Shown: positions 54,355 through 63,412 of the stretch, in pieces
Layout: every line of letters begins with the position of its first letter
Position numbering within the stretch: position 1 is the stretch's first letter
Translations under genes and position numbers: made by a program
Notes under the pieces: model-generated
The model's database searches: none
The model's input: the letters and a program-made list of their open reading frames with translations, nothing else
What the model was told of the DNA's origin: nothing
Source: Warburgia ugandensis
Taxonomy: Eukaryota > Streptophyta > Magnoliopsida > Canellales > Canellaceae
Assembly: GCA_035236585.1 (NCBI GenBank)
Contig: CP141128.1
Coordinates: 30,796,684-30,860,683 of the forward strand
Length of the DNA stretch: 64,000 nt
Direction: 5' to 3'

Positions 54355-56640
54355 AAGAGCAACCCTTCTAAGATATGAAGTGAGCCATCAACTGCCCTTT
54401 TATATTATAGTAGTATGAGCTAAAGGAAAGGATACTATTTATTGCATTGGAATGGAATCAACATTTACAATTTGCATTGCCTACTCGTATTATCAATTGA
54501 AAGTCAGCTTCTGGGTTAGAGGGAGCGAGCAAGTGAGCCTCCATTCAGAGCCTCGCCCTACTAATGAAAGAGCACCCACATAAGCACCATAACTTGCAGG
54601 CAGTGAGTGACTGAACAAGCCACAGGAATTGCTACTCACCATAGATTGAAATTAGAAGAGGAATAATGTTAGTAGGAATATATGAATGGGAAGAACATGC
54701 ATAATTCTTATTATTTTCATTATTAATATTATTATTGGAAAGAATCTAACTTTTTTTAGCTCTTTCTTTGGTAAGTAAGGAGTAGGTCATGTTTTATATA
54801 GATCAAAGTTGTTGTAGTTGTTGTTGTTTGAATTCTTAGTGTCGTGTCTTCCTCTTTCAATTGACATTACCTTTCTTGTCTAGTTAGGAATTGAAACCTT
54901 AAGTGGAAGAAATGAGACAACTGACAGGAACCATTAGCTTTGAAAGCCAAGAACACTAAGGCAAGAGGCATACTATTAAGGAAGAATAGGAACCAGAGCG
55001 AGTGTAGGTGCTCATGAAGGAACAGGAGCAAGAGCTGAAGCAACAGGAATTGCAACCTCTCGCCCCCACTAGTAGCTAGGTAGTACCTATCATAGGCATC
55101 CAAGAAGTCAAGCAAGCATGAGCAAGAAAGCATAGAGGTCTTTTTGGCCAGCATCCTTGCACTATTTATGAGTCTTAGAATAAGGTTCTTCAAGAGAAGG
55201 GAAGGCTTGATAGGATAGGGAAAAGAGGTCAGGGACAAAGAGGAGAGCTTCAGGACAGAGGAGGTTAGTTACCATTTGAGAAGTAGGGTAAGAGAAAGAG
55301 GAGTAGGTTATAGCCGATGGTGGAAGGGGGGCAAAATCTAATTGTGAATAATGTGTTTGGTCATCAAAGTGAAAAAAACGAATTCTAGTGTGGACATTGA
55401 GCTCCTTTATTTACAAGAGATAGATATCAATACCTTGTTTCCTTATGAACCTGGCTTTCTAGTTGCCTTGAAGTCTAGTTGAGTAGTTGCCAGTAGAAAA
55501 GCAAGTACCAGCTTACTTGCCTGTCCCGAGTGGAAAGTGACTACAGAAGGTAAAGGAGAGAGATAAGGGACAAAGCTATGGGATGGAAGTAGAGGTACGA
55601 GATGGAACAAGCAAGGGATTGAGAAAGAAGCAATGGCTTCACTCCCCCTTACTAATAGGTAGGGTCCAAATGCTTAGTGCTTGCTGACTAACATCACTTG
55701 TTTTTCTTATTAGCAGATGTTAATAATGAAACATAGAACATCTATTAGAAGGCAATCCTAGAGGAATTCCTATTGATTTTTTTATGGATAACAATCTATC
55801 TTTCTTGCTTTTCCTCTTTCTCCCAATCAATCGTGAGGGTTCTAGCATGAGAATGCAAGTGCTAGAATTGAACAAAAGGTCCAAGGATGAAAGAGAAAAT
55901 GCTCCATGAGGAACTCATTCCATGTCAGTGCATTCATGCTGGTTGGACATCATTCATGAAATCCATCACTATATCAAGTAGATCATAAGCATTCACATCT
56001 TGGTCAAATGGAATTGTGCGCGGTTCTTTCATGAATCATCTTTAGCAAGGTATGGCATCTAGGGTTTGAACCCAAGAAGAAATCTTTCTTCATAGTCAGA
56101 AGACATTCATTGCTAGTCTAAAAAAGATCTTATCCCGTGGGTGATAGCCAACGTTTTTCATTCTTCACCCTATTCTCTTTAGCACCTTAGAAGCGTTTCT
56201 AAAGATAAGTGGTTAGGTTGACTTTGGAAACACACTCAAACAGGCCTATAGGTTCTCCTTTCTAATGGAAGAATAGTCTAACATTAGATAGAAGTATATA
56301 GAATTAACCACATCATCTGAAGCATGAATAGAATCACCTTTATTCCAAAGGTTTGGTTTGGTGGTTGCATCTTCCATTTTTTATGGAAAAAGCCTTACTA
56401 ATAGGTTGGGCCTTTTCTTTCCCTGGACTGATGACTCGGTTGCTTAGTACTACTAACTATGTTAGGAGGATGTTGTCTCGAAGGGACTACTAGTAGCTTC
56501 AGTTGTTTAATATCATGCAAGTTGGGTTGTGGTTGTATTGGTTGCAAGGAGAACATAGGCACTGTAGGTGTGCGTTGTCCAAGCACTCTCATGTCGTGTA
56601 ATGTCATATGTATGATAGAGGTGGTGTGGTGATTGACCTC
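54355..56640 (+). repeat. Direct duplication inside the NUMT, copy B
   Basis: Second copy of 49861-52030, ending with GGTTGTATTGGTTGCAAGGA through TCGTGTAATGTCATATGTAT. The two copies diverge after GATAGAGGTGGT. ORFs of 123 and 139 residues on the minus strand (54867-55238, 56398-56817) match no mitochondrial gene I know; the first has a partner in copy A (50379-50657). Confidence 0.9.
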
Positions 56641-58637
56641 AATGCTAATGGTTATCCGCAAGGTTCGACAAATGAATGAAGCTATGATCATACCTGGGTA
56701 GAGATGATGGTCTTCCTTTGATGTCTCCAAGCCAGCCAACATAGAATAAATAAGTGAAGTAGCCAATAGCAATCTGTTCTCACCTATTGATAGATAGTAG
56801 GTTGCTTCCAAGCTCAAACCATTTGAAATTGAATTGTTACTTTTTTTTCTTATTTGTTATCGATAGAGTGGTATTCTCTGCCCTTGTCAAATAAAATAGA
56901 GGGAGAGAACTAGAAGAGAGAAGGAAAAATACCAAAGGATTTACGAGTCTAATAGGGGAGGAATTGCTTACATGTTGACTACCTTTGAAACTATCAAATA
57001 TAACCCAAGCGTTCTAACCCTAGAGGTAGACCCCAACCATAAGATGCTAGCCCTAAACGCCCTTCTTAATAGAGTACTAATGGCAAGTGAGATAAAGAAA
57101 GTAGCTACCTTGCCATGGGAGAGTCTTTCTCCAATGAGAATAGAGACTATTTTTAGTCAAGACAAGAAAGGAACTTGCCTTTGACACTAAGGGATAAGAT
57201 CAGATTGCTGACTATGACTTGGGGAAGGGAATTTATAAGAGACGGTTCTTGAACCGAGTTTCGATCGAATAGAGCATCGACCTAAGAAGTTCAGTCATTA
57301 AACATCATGAGTCTAAGGGCACTTGAAAGGAATGGATGGGTGTAGGCTTAATACTGAATGCAAACCCACCTTCCCCGTTTACTCCATAGGGCTTCCCTGC
57401 ACGAGTTAAGAGAAAGTGTTAGACTTCTTTATTGTGCTGCAAAGAGAGATTGAAGAAGAAGATTTTCTGACAAATGTACAGTAAGGCCGAGCACTGGATG
57501 TAAAAGATAGAGATGGGAACAACCCCCTCTCTTGTAAGGGAAAGGCATACCTCAAGGAGCACCAATCTCCTTCGATGAACATCTATCTGCATGAAGTCGA
57601 CCTATGGAAAGAAAGTTGCAAGAAAGGAAAATTAAATAATGTGAGTGTGAGATATGTAGACTGTGAGTGCACAGTTGAACAACCGTAGGGCTGCCCAATG
57701 CCTAGAGCTAATATTGAAATAAAAAATCAACTTTGTATCCTGGCTGTCCGAAAAGGATAGACTAAAGCGAAGGATCATGAAATGCAATAAGGGGTGAACC
57801 ATGTGAAGGAAGAAGCAAATCAATCAGAATGGAGACAAAGAGGAGAGGCAAAAGAGAGATTTTCAAGCTTTTCTTAGAGTAGTCTCACATCGCACTGCTG
57901 CATAAACAATTGATCCGCTAGATTGGATGAGCAACTTTCTCTGGAAAGGAATCGTGAAAAGCCATGTCACTTAGAACTAGTTGCTTACTTTTAGTAAGAC
58001 CACTTTGGTAAGCAAAATTTGATTATATTATATAGGCATGGTTGCAACCAAGACAAGAGCTAGCTTCTAGATGTTATTTGCCTAAACAAATAAAATAAGC
58101 AACCTTCCATCTAGCCCTTATCTTCAAAAGTCTTCACTTTCCATAAGAAAGGGCATGAGAGGGGCCTGTCATGGCCTTCTCATGTATACTACTCTATTAA
58201 GAAGGGCGTGACAAGGCTTCTTTAAACCCCTATAAATGCCCTTCTCCCTTATGATGTAAAGGTAGTATACTGCAAAACATAAGCTTGCGTGCTTCTTACT
58301 ACTAGAAAGGGGGCTTTAAAGCCCCCTATTAGCCCTTCTTAATATAGTACTTGCAGCTTGCTCTCTGTCTACTAAATGACCTTCATTGCCTGCCCTGTCC
58401 ATCTCTTAAATCTTAAGAAAGTGAATTCAAATTAATGAAGTGAACAGCCCAACCTCTTTGTTTATAGCTTTTCCAAGAAGCTGCTACTTGCTTGTCGAAG
58501 CTTTGCTTCCCCTAATTCTAAAACACAACAATAGATGACTTGCAACTCTTAACAAATGCTTCTCTTTAATAGCGGTCATAGGGGGGTTCAGAAAGGATCT
58601 GATCGTAGATAGAGACTAAAACCAGTGCAGGGGTAGG
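56641..58637. other. NUMT spacer, no gene recognised
   Basis: Mitochondrial-style DNA. Contains the first palindromic repeat (58160-58360). A 70-residue ORF at 56972-57184 is unassigned. Confidence 0.4.
58160..58360. repeat. Palindromic repeat cluster 1 in the NUMT
   Basis: Includes a perfect 18-bp palindrome GGGGGCTTTAAAGCCCCC at 58309-58326, continuing CCCTATTAGCCCTTCTTAAT then ATAGTACTTGC. Preceded by related half-sites (TACTCTATTAAGAAGGGCGT at about 58190). Confidence 0.8.
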
Positions 58638-58712
58638 GGAGGATGTACCCAAGTTGATCAAGGTAGTGGATTGTGAATTCATCATGCACAGGTTCAATCC
58701 TCGTCATTCGCC
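58638..58712 (+). pseudogene. trnH: trnH-GUG, plastid-type, decayed copy in the NUMT
   Basis: 75 bases that align end to end with plastid trnH-GUG: GGATGTA-CCCAAGTTGATCA, AGGTAGTGGATTGTGAATTC, CACAGGTTCAATCC, TCGTCATTCGCC. The anticodon GTG is at 58673-58675. Several changes in the acceptor and D stems (position 3 of the acceptor stem is A instead of C) and G-to-A or C-to-T changes in the T arm make function unlikely. Plant mitochondria commonly carry a plastid-derived trnH, so the likely route is plastid to mitochondrion to nucleus; direct plastid origin is less likely because the surroundings are mitochondrial. Confidence 0.9.
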
Positions 58713-58737
58713 CATTAAGAAAGTGAGGGCTTTCCAG

Positions 58738-58835
58738 ACCTTCTCCACCTCCCTTTTTCTTCTTCTTTCTCCAATGCTTTCCATTGGTCAACAACCAACC
58801 ATCTCTCATTTAGTTCTTCACTACTTGTATAGGAA
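58738..58835 (+). repeat. atp8-leader-like repeat, copy 1
   Basis: CCAATGCTTTCCATTGGTCA then ACAACCAACCATCTCTCATT then TAGTTCTTCACTACTTGTAT-AGGAAGG. The same string occurs at 62252-62345 and 63034-63130, the last directly in front of atp8. Confidence 0.85.
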
Positions 58836-58864
58836 GGTGCTGAAAAATTGAATAATTGTGCTAA

Positions 58865-58955
58865 TGTGTGACATACTAATAAGGGCGTGAGAGGAGGCTT
58901 GACTTGCCATACATGAGAGGGGCCTCCCATTAGCCCTATTAGTAAGTGATGCTTG
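58865..58955. repeat. Palindromic repeat cluster 2 in the NUMT
   Basis: CATACTAATAAGGGCGTGAG at about 58872 paired with GGGGCCTCCCATTAGCCCTA then TTAGTAAG at about 58919-58945. Confidence 0.75.
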
Positions 58956-59033
58956 CTGATTTCCCACAAATCTTTCTTCAAAATTTGAGAGCAAGAAGTG
59001 GAACTTAACCTTTATAAAGCTTTCTTTATCTTT

Positions 59034-59535
59034 ATGGATAACCAATCCATTTTTAAATATAGTTGGGAGATTTTAACCAAGAAATGGGTATATAAAATGG
59101 AAAGATTGGAACATGGGAATAGATCTAATACTAGTACGTACTACCCATTTCAATTGTTGTGCTTTCTTAAATTTCATACCTATACATGGGTTCAAGTTTC
59201 AATCTATATTTGTGGAGTTGATTATCCCTATCGAAAATGAAGATTTGAAGTGGTCCATAATTTATTTTGTACTAGGTATAACTCATGCCTTCATGTACAA
59301 ACAAGTGCAAATGAAATTATACAAATATCTCTGGTAGCTAGTCCATTTCCAGCAACCGACTAGTGGGAGTGAGAGGTATGGGATATGTCTAGTGTTTCTT
59401 CCATCAATCATCAAGTACATAGAAGTACGCTATGATGATCTAGAGAAACATGTGGCTTCTGAATCCATTGAGATGACCCAAGAATTTAGCTATTTTGATT
59501 CTATTAGTCCTTGGGAACAACATAGCGATGGATAA
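59034..59535 (+). pseudogene. nad9: nad9 (mitochondrial complex I subunit 9), decayed copy in the NUMT
   Basis: Starts MDNQSIFKYSWEILTKKWV, then KMERLEHGNRSNTSTYY, FQLLCFLKFHTYTWVQV, ICGVDYPYRK, a stop, then RFEVVHNLF-like, VWDM-SVSSINH, YIEVRYDDLEK, SIEMTQEFSYFDSISPWEQH-SDG and stop at 59533-59535. Living nad9 encodes about 190 residues of the peripheral arm of NADH dehydrogenase. Here a premature stop follows YPYRK, the region after SSINH lacks about 25 codons (the [20 protein letters not shown] segment), and other positions are altered. The copy covers both ends of the gene, so it came as a DNA block, not a fragment of a transcript. Confidence 0.95.
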
Positions 59536-59844
59536 TTTAGAATCAGAATAGGACCAGTTGTGAGGACAAATCAATAGGAAATGCTATTTTCTTTGTAAGA
59601 ATAAATATTAACCTCTATGGAATGAAAGAGTTTCGCTGTAATTGTCTTGATTGTCAAATATCATTGAGTAATAGGAAGAAGTGTCCTCGAACAATTTCTT
59701 GCAATTCTTCTTAGTATAGGATGAGTCACAAACCAAGCTACAAATCTCGATCTATACAAAACACATTGGTTTTTTTTGTGTTTCTTTTGATTTCATTAAT
59801 AGAAAAAGAGTATGTGTCTTACGTTTAGGGTGCTCGTGCTAGCC
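59536..59844. other. NUMT, nad9 3' flank
   Basis: No gene recognised; mitochondrial-style sequence up to the third palindromic repeat. Confidence 0.5.
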
Positions 59845-59995
59845 AGCAAGCATTAAGAAAGGGCTTTAAAGTCCCCTATTATTAAGGATGTTTAAAGGGT
59901 TTTTCAGCATACTATACTAAACTTATAAGGGGGGCTAATAGGGGTGCCACTTATAGGGCCCCTATTAACCCTTATTAGTATAGTACTTTTAAAAC
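59845..59995. repeat. Palindromic repeat cluster 3 in the NUMT
   Basis: Long inverted repeat: left arm 59910-59944 (TACTATACTAAACTTATAAG then GGGGGGCTAATAGGGG-like), right arm 59959-59985 (CCCCTATTAACCCTTATTAG then TATAGTA). Arms of about 27-35 bases with a 14-base loop. A shorter element, AAGGGCTTTAAAGTCCCCTA, lies at about 59860. Confidence 0.85.
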
Positions 59996-60009
59996 TGGGT
60001 CTGATACCA

Positions 60010-60140
60010 TGTGAGAAAAGAGAAAGAGTGTGGGAGAAATCTTAATGAATCACATTACAATAGGGATACTAGTATATGTATACATGAGGTAAGGTATTAA
60101 GAATATACCTAAGGTGTAAGGTGTAATAACAAGAACATAG
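60010..60140 (-). mobile_element. Ty1/copia LTR end with primer-binding site, truncated
   Basis: On the minus strand an LTR ends CTCTTTTCTCACA at 60010, followed at once by TGGTATCAGACCC (60009 leftward), the classic methionine-tRNA primer site. Within it, TATTCTTAATACCTTACCTC and TATTGTAATGTGATTCATTA resemble the end of a copia LTR. Only 14 bases separate the primer site from the mitochondrial palindrome, so the internal part is lost. Fossil. The right limit of the LTR is uncertain. Confidence 0.7.
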
Positions 60141-61640
60141 AATCTAAAATAAATGTCAAAGTCAATGGTAGAGTGCTTCAAGAGGGTTAATCAAGGTGGA
60201 TTTTTTGTACAGTTAGACACCAAGAGCAAATCGAAGGGTTCAGAAGGTTGATAATTAATGATAAGTAGAGTCATGTAAGGAGCTATTTGAGGCTATGTAT
60301 AGTTGGTTTTGGTCTGCCTGAACACTTATCCAATGTAAAAAGAAGAATCTCATCTCCACTTGATCTACTTCAGAGATTTGAGGAACCACCATAGATGCAA
60401 CGCTACACCAACAACCCACATAAACTACAAAAGTATCATTTTTCTACTAATACAAGACATTTAAAATCATTTTTTGTAGGTGCCATAAAAAGTCAGAAAT
60501 TGCTAAATCAATTTTCTAGCAAATTCACTAAACATTGAAAGTGATCTAAGAGACAAATTTGGCATGACTAGGCCATAAAAGCTTTTCTGAAATAAATGGA
60601 TCACGATGAGATTGACGCCTGCAAACTCTGGGCGGTAATTGCAAATAGCAATTGTGCCACAACATGTTTCCCATTCCATTATTTTTTTGGAAGCTGGGCA
60701 GAGTATACCCTTTTAGTTTGGCAATCTAGCTGAGGTAATAAATAGTACGACATTTCTCAAAGGCTGCTTGGTGCCTTTCATCTCTTCAAACTATGATTTT
60801 TTTGAAGCTGATGTTGCCACCAAAGAGGATTGACTAGATTGGGCCCATTTGTGGGCTCTACTTGCTTTGGTTGCTGAACTAGATTAGAGGAACAAAACAT
60901 TGGCTAAGGTGGCAACTTAGGGCTTAAATACTTGGGTTGGAGCTTGAAATTTGTTTTGAGGAAGGGCAGGTGTAGATGGCTTACTTTTGAAGAATTAATT
61001 TTTGACTTGGTCAAAAGTTTTGTCATGTGCCTATGGAAGGAATTTTGGAAAGCTAATTAGTATGATGCCTCTAGTCCAGATTGAGGGGACTGATTGGGTC
61101 CCATCTATGGGAACAATGGAGAAATACAGCGTAAAGCGGTGGAACATGCATCTGTGCCTTCGAGGGGCTTTAGAAGCAGTGAATCAATGTGAATTTGCTC
61201 TATTGAGCTGGGCTTGGTTATTTGGTTTTAATCTTGTTAGAGGAGAGGGATGGTCAACCCAATAGCACTTGATGCAAGGCTGCAGTTGGGAAAGGTGCTT
61301 GGTGGTTGAGTATCATGGAGCCCTTAATAAAGTAATCAACAACGATAGGCAAAAACTTGGTGTGCCTTGGATTAGAGCTGCTGACTGAGGCGAGGAGAAC
61401 ATGCATTGCATCATTAGTGGAAGCTCGGCTATTTCTTTCCTGAGAGCCTATATTTCAGCCGATGAGGGTGCCACTTGAGAGCTTGCTTGCTCTTCCTGGG
61501 TGTGCATTTTCATCATTTCAATAAGGGGATTTTCTGCTTCCATGGATGCGGATGCGACAAGGCGCTTTAGACATCGATCGGGTCAAAATCGGGCTTGTCC
61601 GAACGAATTTTGATCTAGCCAGGCGGAGGACTGATACAAG
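60141..61640 (-). mobile_element. Possible retroelement gag-leader remnant
   Basis: A minus-strand start at about 61541 reads MEAENPLIEMMKMHTQEEQA and soon ALRKEIAELPLMMQ, like a Ty3/gypsy gag N-terminus, preceded at about 61640 by TTGTATCAG, a loose primer-site match. Further left the coding is too decayed to place. An 87-residue plus-strand open stretch (61002-61265) is unassigned. Confidence 0.35.
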
Positions 61641-62251
61641 GCCAACCTTCTTCTCTTCTTTGACCCTATTCTAGTAGTACAAGCCATACATGGCAACTAT
61701 AGTACAATACAAAAACATTCATCTGCAAAGAATGACTAAAAAGACATGCACATGCATATAATATTAAGAGGATGAAGGTTAGGAGGACTGGAAAGCGTAC
61801 TTCGCTCATCAAGTCGTTTCACCCCCTATGACGTATGCCCCTCTTGCTTGAGAGGCTCCCTTCTCTTCGCTTGCTAACTCTACGAGTCCCTTCGCTCCAC
61901 TTCCTTGAACTAGCAATAGGTGTACTTATAGGTGAGGGAGGTCATTCATGAGTTAGTTTTCAAAAAAGGGATTGATTTCGACCTTGTAGTTGCCAAGCTC
62001 ATCTAACTAAAGTTCTTAGCTCATTAATCAAGTGAGCCAAAAGTGGGAGGTGGTATCATATAATAAGAGCATGCGTGCTTTTTGCTTGCAGTTTCACTCT
62101 TGCTTTTGCATAATCAATGTCGCGTGTTCTCATCTTTTGAAAGAAATATGTACAGTGGCATGGCCATGAAGTCAAAGTGCACTTGCAATTGAATGAAGAA
62201 CCAATGATGATCTTAGAGGAGAAGGAGGAAGTTAGAAGGACAAATAAGTAG
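61641..62251. other. NUMT, no gene recognised
   Basis: Mitochondrial-style sequence (for example CTTCGCTTGCTAACTCTACG at about 61866). No gene found. Confidence 0.5.
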
Positions 62252-62345
62252 TTTATCCCATGCTTTCCATTAGTCAACAACCAAGCAACTCTTATTTAGT
62301 TCTTGACTACTTGTGCAGGAAGGAAAGAGTCTTTTTCTCTTTTTG
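62252..62345 (+). repeat. atp8-leader-like repeat, copy 2
   Basis: ATCCCATGCTTTCCATTAGT, CAACAACCAAGCAACTCTTA, TTTAGTTCTTGACTACTTGT, AGGAAGGAAAGAGTC, then TCTTTTTGTCTAG. No atp8 start follows. Confidence 0.85.
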
Positions 62346-63033
62346 TCTAGAGGGGTTCTTGAAATTTTCTAAAAAAAATGAACAAAAGAAAAAAAAAAAA
62401 CTTTGAATACGGATCGAATCTAAACTTGAAAAAAGGTTTTAACATGACACTATTGTTCTAAATTTCCTTTCATTGGTTTCACGTTGGACGGGTGCATCCT
62501 CTCTTTCTTTTTACTGATTTTTCGTAGCCCTGGGGGTTTGACTTTGGCTATTGGGTTTTGTTTTTGAGCACTTGTTGCTTCCGAGCCCTTTTGAGGTAAT
62601 TTTATATTACTAGTAGGGAATTCTGGACTAGCAACTCTCCCTCGTGGACAACTTTGTTGGAGTCCTCCTTTTCTGTAATAGAATAAATGGAGGACACATC
62701 GGCCTTTGTTAACCAATAAGGGGCATGTCCTATGCCTGCCTAAAATGGAGTAGCTCCACCTATCACCCCATACCCTTGTTAATAAAATGAAATAATGGGG
62801 CCGGGGGGGGGGGGCAGGCGGGGGGGGGATAGTGTGCAATTCATTCAAAGGCGCTTATTGGGGAGATACTCCTCTCCTTTAGCGCATGTCATAGAAATGG
62901 CGCAGATTCAAGCCAAAGACCTATTCGAGGTCATGGCAGACCTTGGATAGCCATAGGGAAGGAGTCACTAAATGCACTCCATGCCTGTTAGTGGAGCTAC
63001 ATCGGGATGGAGTCCATTCCATGACCTTCCTTT
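62346..63033. other. NUMT, unassigned, with a G-run cluster
   Basis: Holds an A run at about 62390-62400 and a G-rich cluster at about 62797-62829 with three or more runs of at least four G. A 132-residue minus-strand ORF (62450-62848) reads through the G cluster as Pro-rich sequence and matches nothing I know. Confidence 0.4.
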
Positions 63034-63163
63034 TTCTTTATCCCATGCTTTTCATTGATCAAGGACCAAGTAACTCTCGTTTAGTTCTTCACTACTATAC
63101 AGGAAGGAAAAAGTCTTTAGCTCTTTTTGTCTAGGTGGAGGAATTTATATTTTATTAATCAAT
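63034..63163 (+). repeat. atp8 leader in the NUMT (repeat copy 3)
   Basis: ATCCCATGCTTTTCATTGAT ... TCTCGTTTAGTTCTTCACTA ... AGGAAGGAAAAAGTCTTTAG, TCTTTTTGTCTAGG, then 30 bases to the atp8 start codon at 63164. This placement shows that the three-copy repeat is the atp8 upstream region. Confidence 0.8.
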
Positions 63164-63412
63164 AATGCCTCAACTAGGTAAATTCACTTATTTCACACAA
63201 GTCTTCTAGTCATGCCTTCTCCTCTTTACTGTTTATATTTCCATATGCAATGATAGAGATAGAGTACTTGGGATCAGTAGAATTTTAAAACTACTAAACC
63301 AACTGGTTTCACAATAGGGGAACAACATTTGGAGCAACGACCACAATAGTTTAAAGATATCTTAAGAAAAGGTTTTAGCACTGATGTATCCTATATGTAC
63401 TCAAGTTTATTC
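63164..63412 (+). pseudogene. atp8: atp8 (orfB, ATP synthase subunit 8), decayed and cut by an LTR
   Basis: Reads MPQLGKFTYFTQVF-stop-SCLLLF, [29 protein letters not shown]-stop-GNNIW, then after a one-base frame change DILRKGFSTDVSYMYSSLF. This is the N-terminal half of plant mitochondrial ATP8, a membrane stator subunit of ATP synthase of about 160 residues. Two in-frame stops (the first at a former FWS Trp codon) and one frameshift. The sequence passes into TGTAATAACCCC at 63413, so the 3' half was displaced by an LTR insertion and should resume beyond that element. Confidence 0.95.

Larger units (their letters stand above)
49861..63412. other. Nuclear insertion of mitochondrial DNA (NUMT), rearranged
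   Basis: About 13.5 kb with the look of plant mitochondrial DNA: higher GC, few AT runs, dispersed repeats, and decayed mitochondrial nad9, atp8 and plastid-type trnH. It is nuclear, not a mitochondrial contig, because nuclear retroelements flank it, a Ty1/copia LTR remnant lies within it, a Del-like LTR cuts atp8, and its genes carry stops at former Trp codons. The left limit is where the first copy of the internal duplication begins. 52030-54350 and 56640-58560 hold no gene I could name but match the mitochondrial style. 60010-61640 is probably nuclear retroelement DNA. Confidence 0.8.

Noticed and set aside
54867-55238. 123-residue Leu-rich minus-strand ORF, with a 92-residue partner at 50379-50657
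   Set aside because: Shared by the two copies only because the DNA is duplicated; no conserved domain, and length and start are not preserved.
56398-56817. 139-residue minus-strand ORF in NUMT copy B
   Set aside because: No match to a known mitochondrial protein, and no comparable full-length open frame in copy A; chance ORF in non-coding mitochondrial DNA.
62450-62848. 132-residue ORF with a Pro-rich start
   Set aside because: The Pro run is the G cluster read on the other strand; the rest resembles nothing known.
49861-63412. Possibility that the segment is a true mitochondrial contig joined by mistake
   Set aside because: Its genes are decayed, and nuclear LTRs interrupt it, including one inside atp8; a misassembly would more likely show intact genes.
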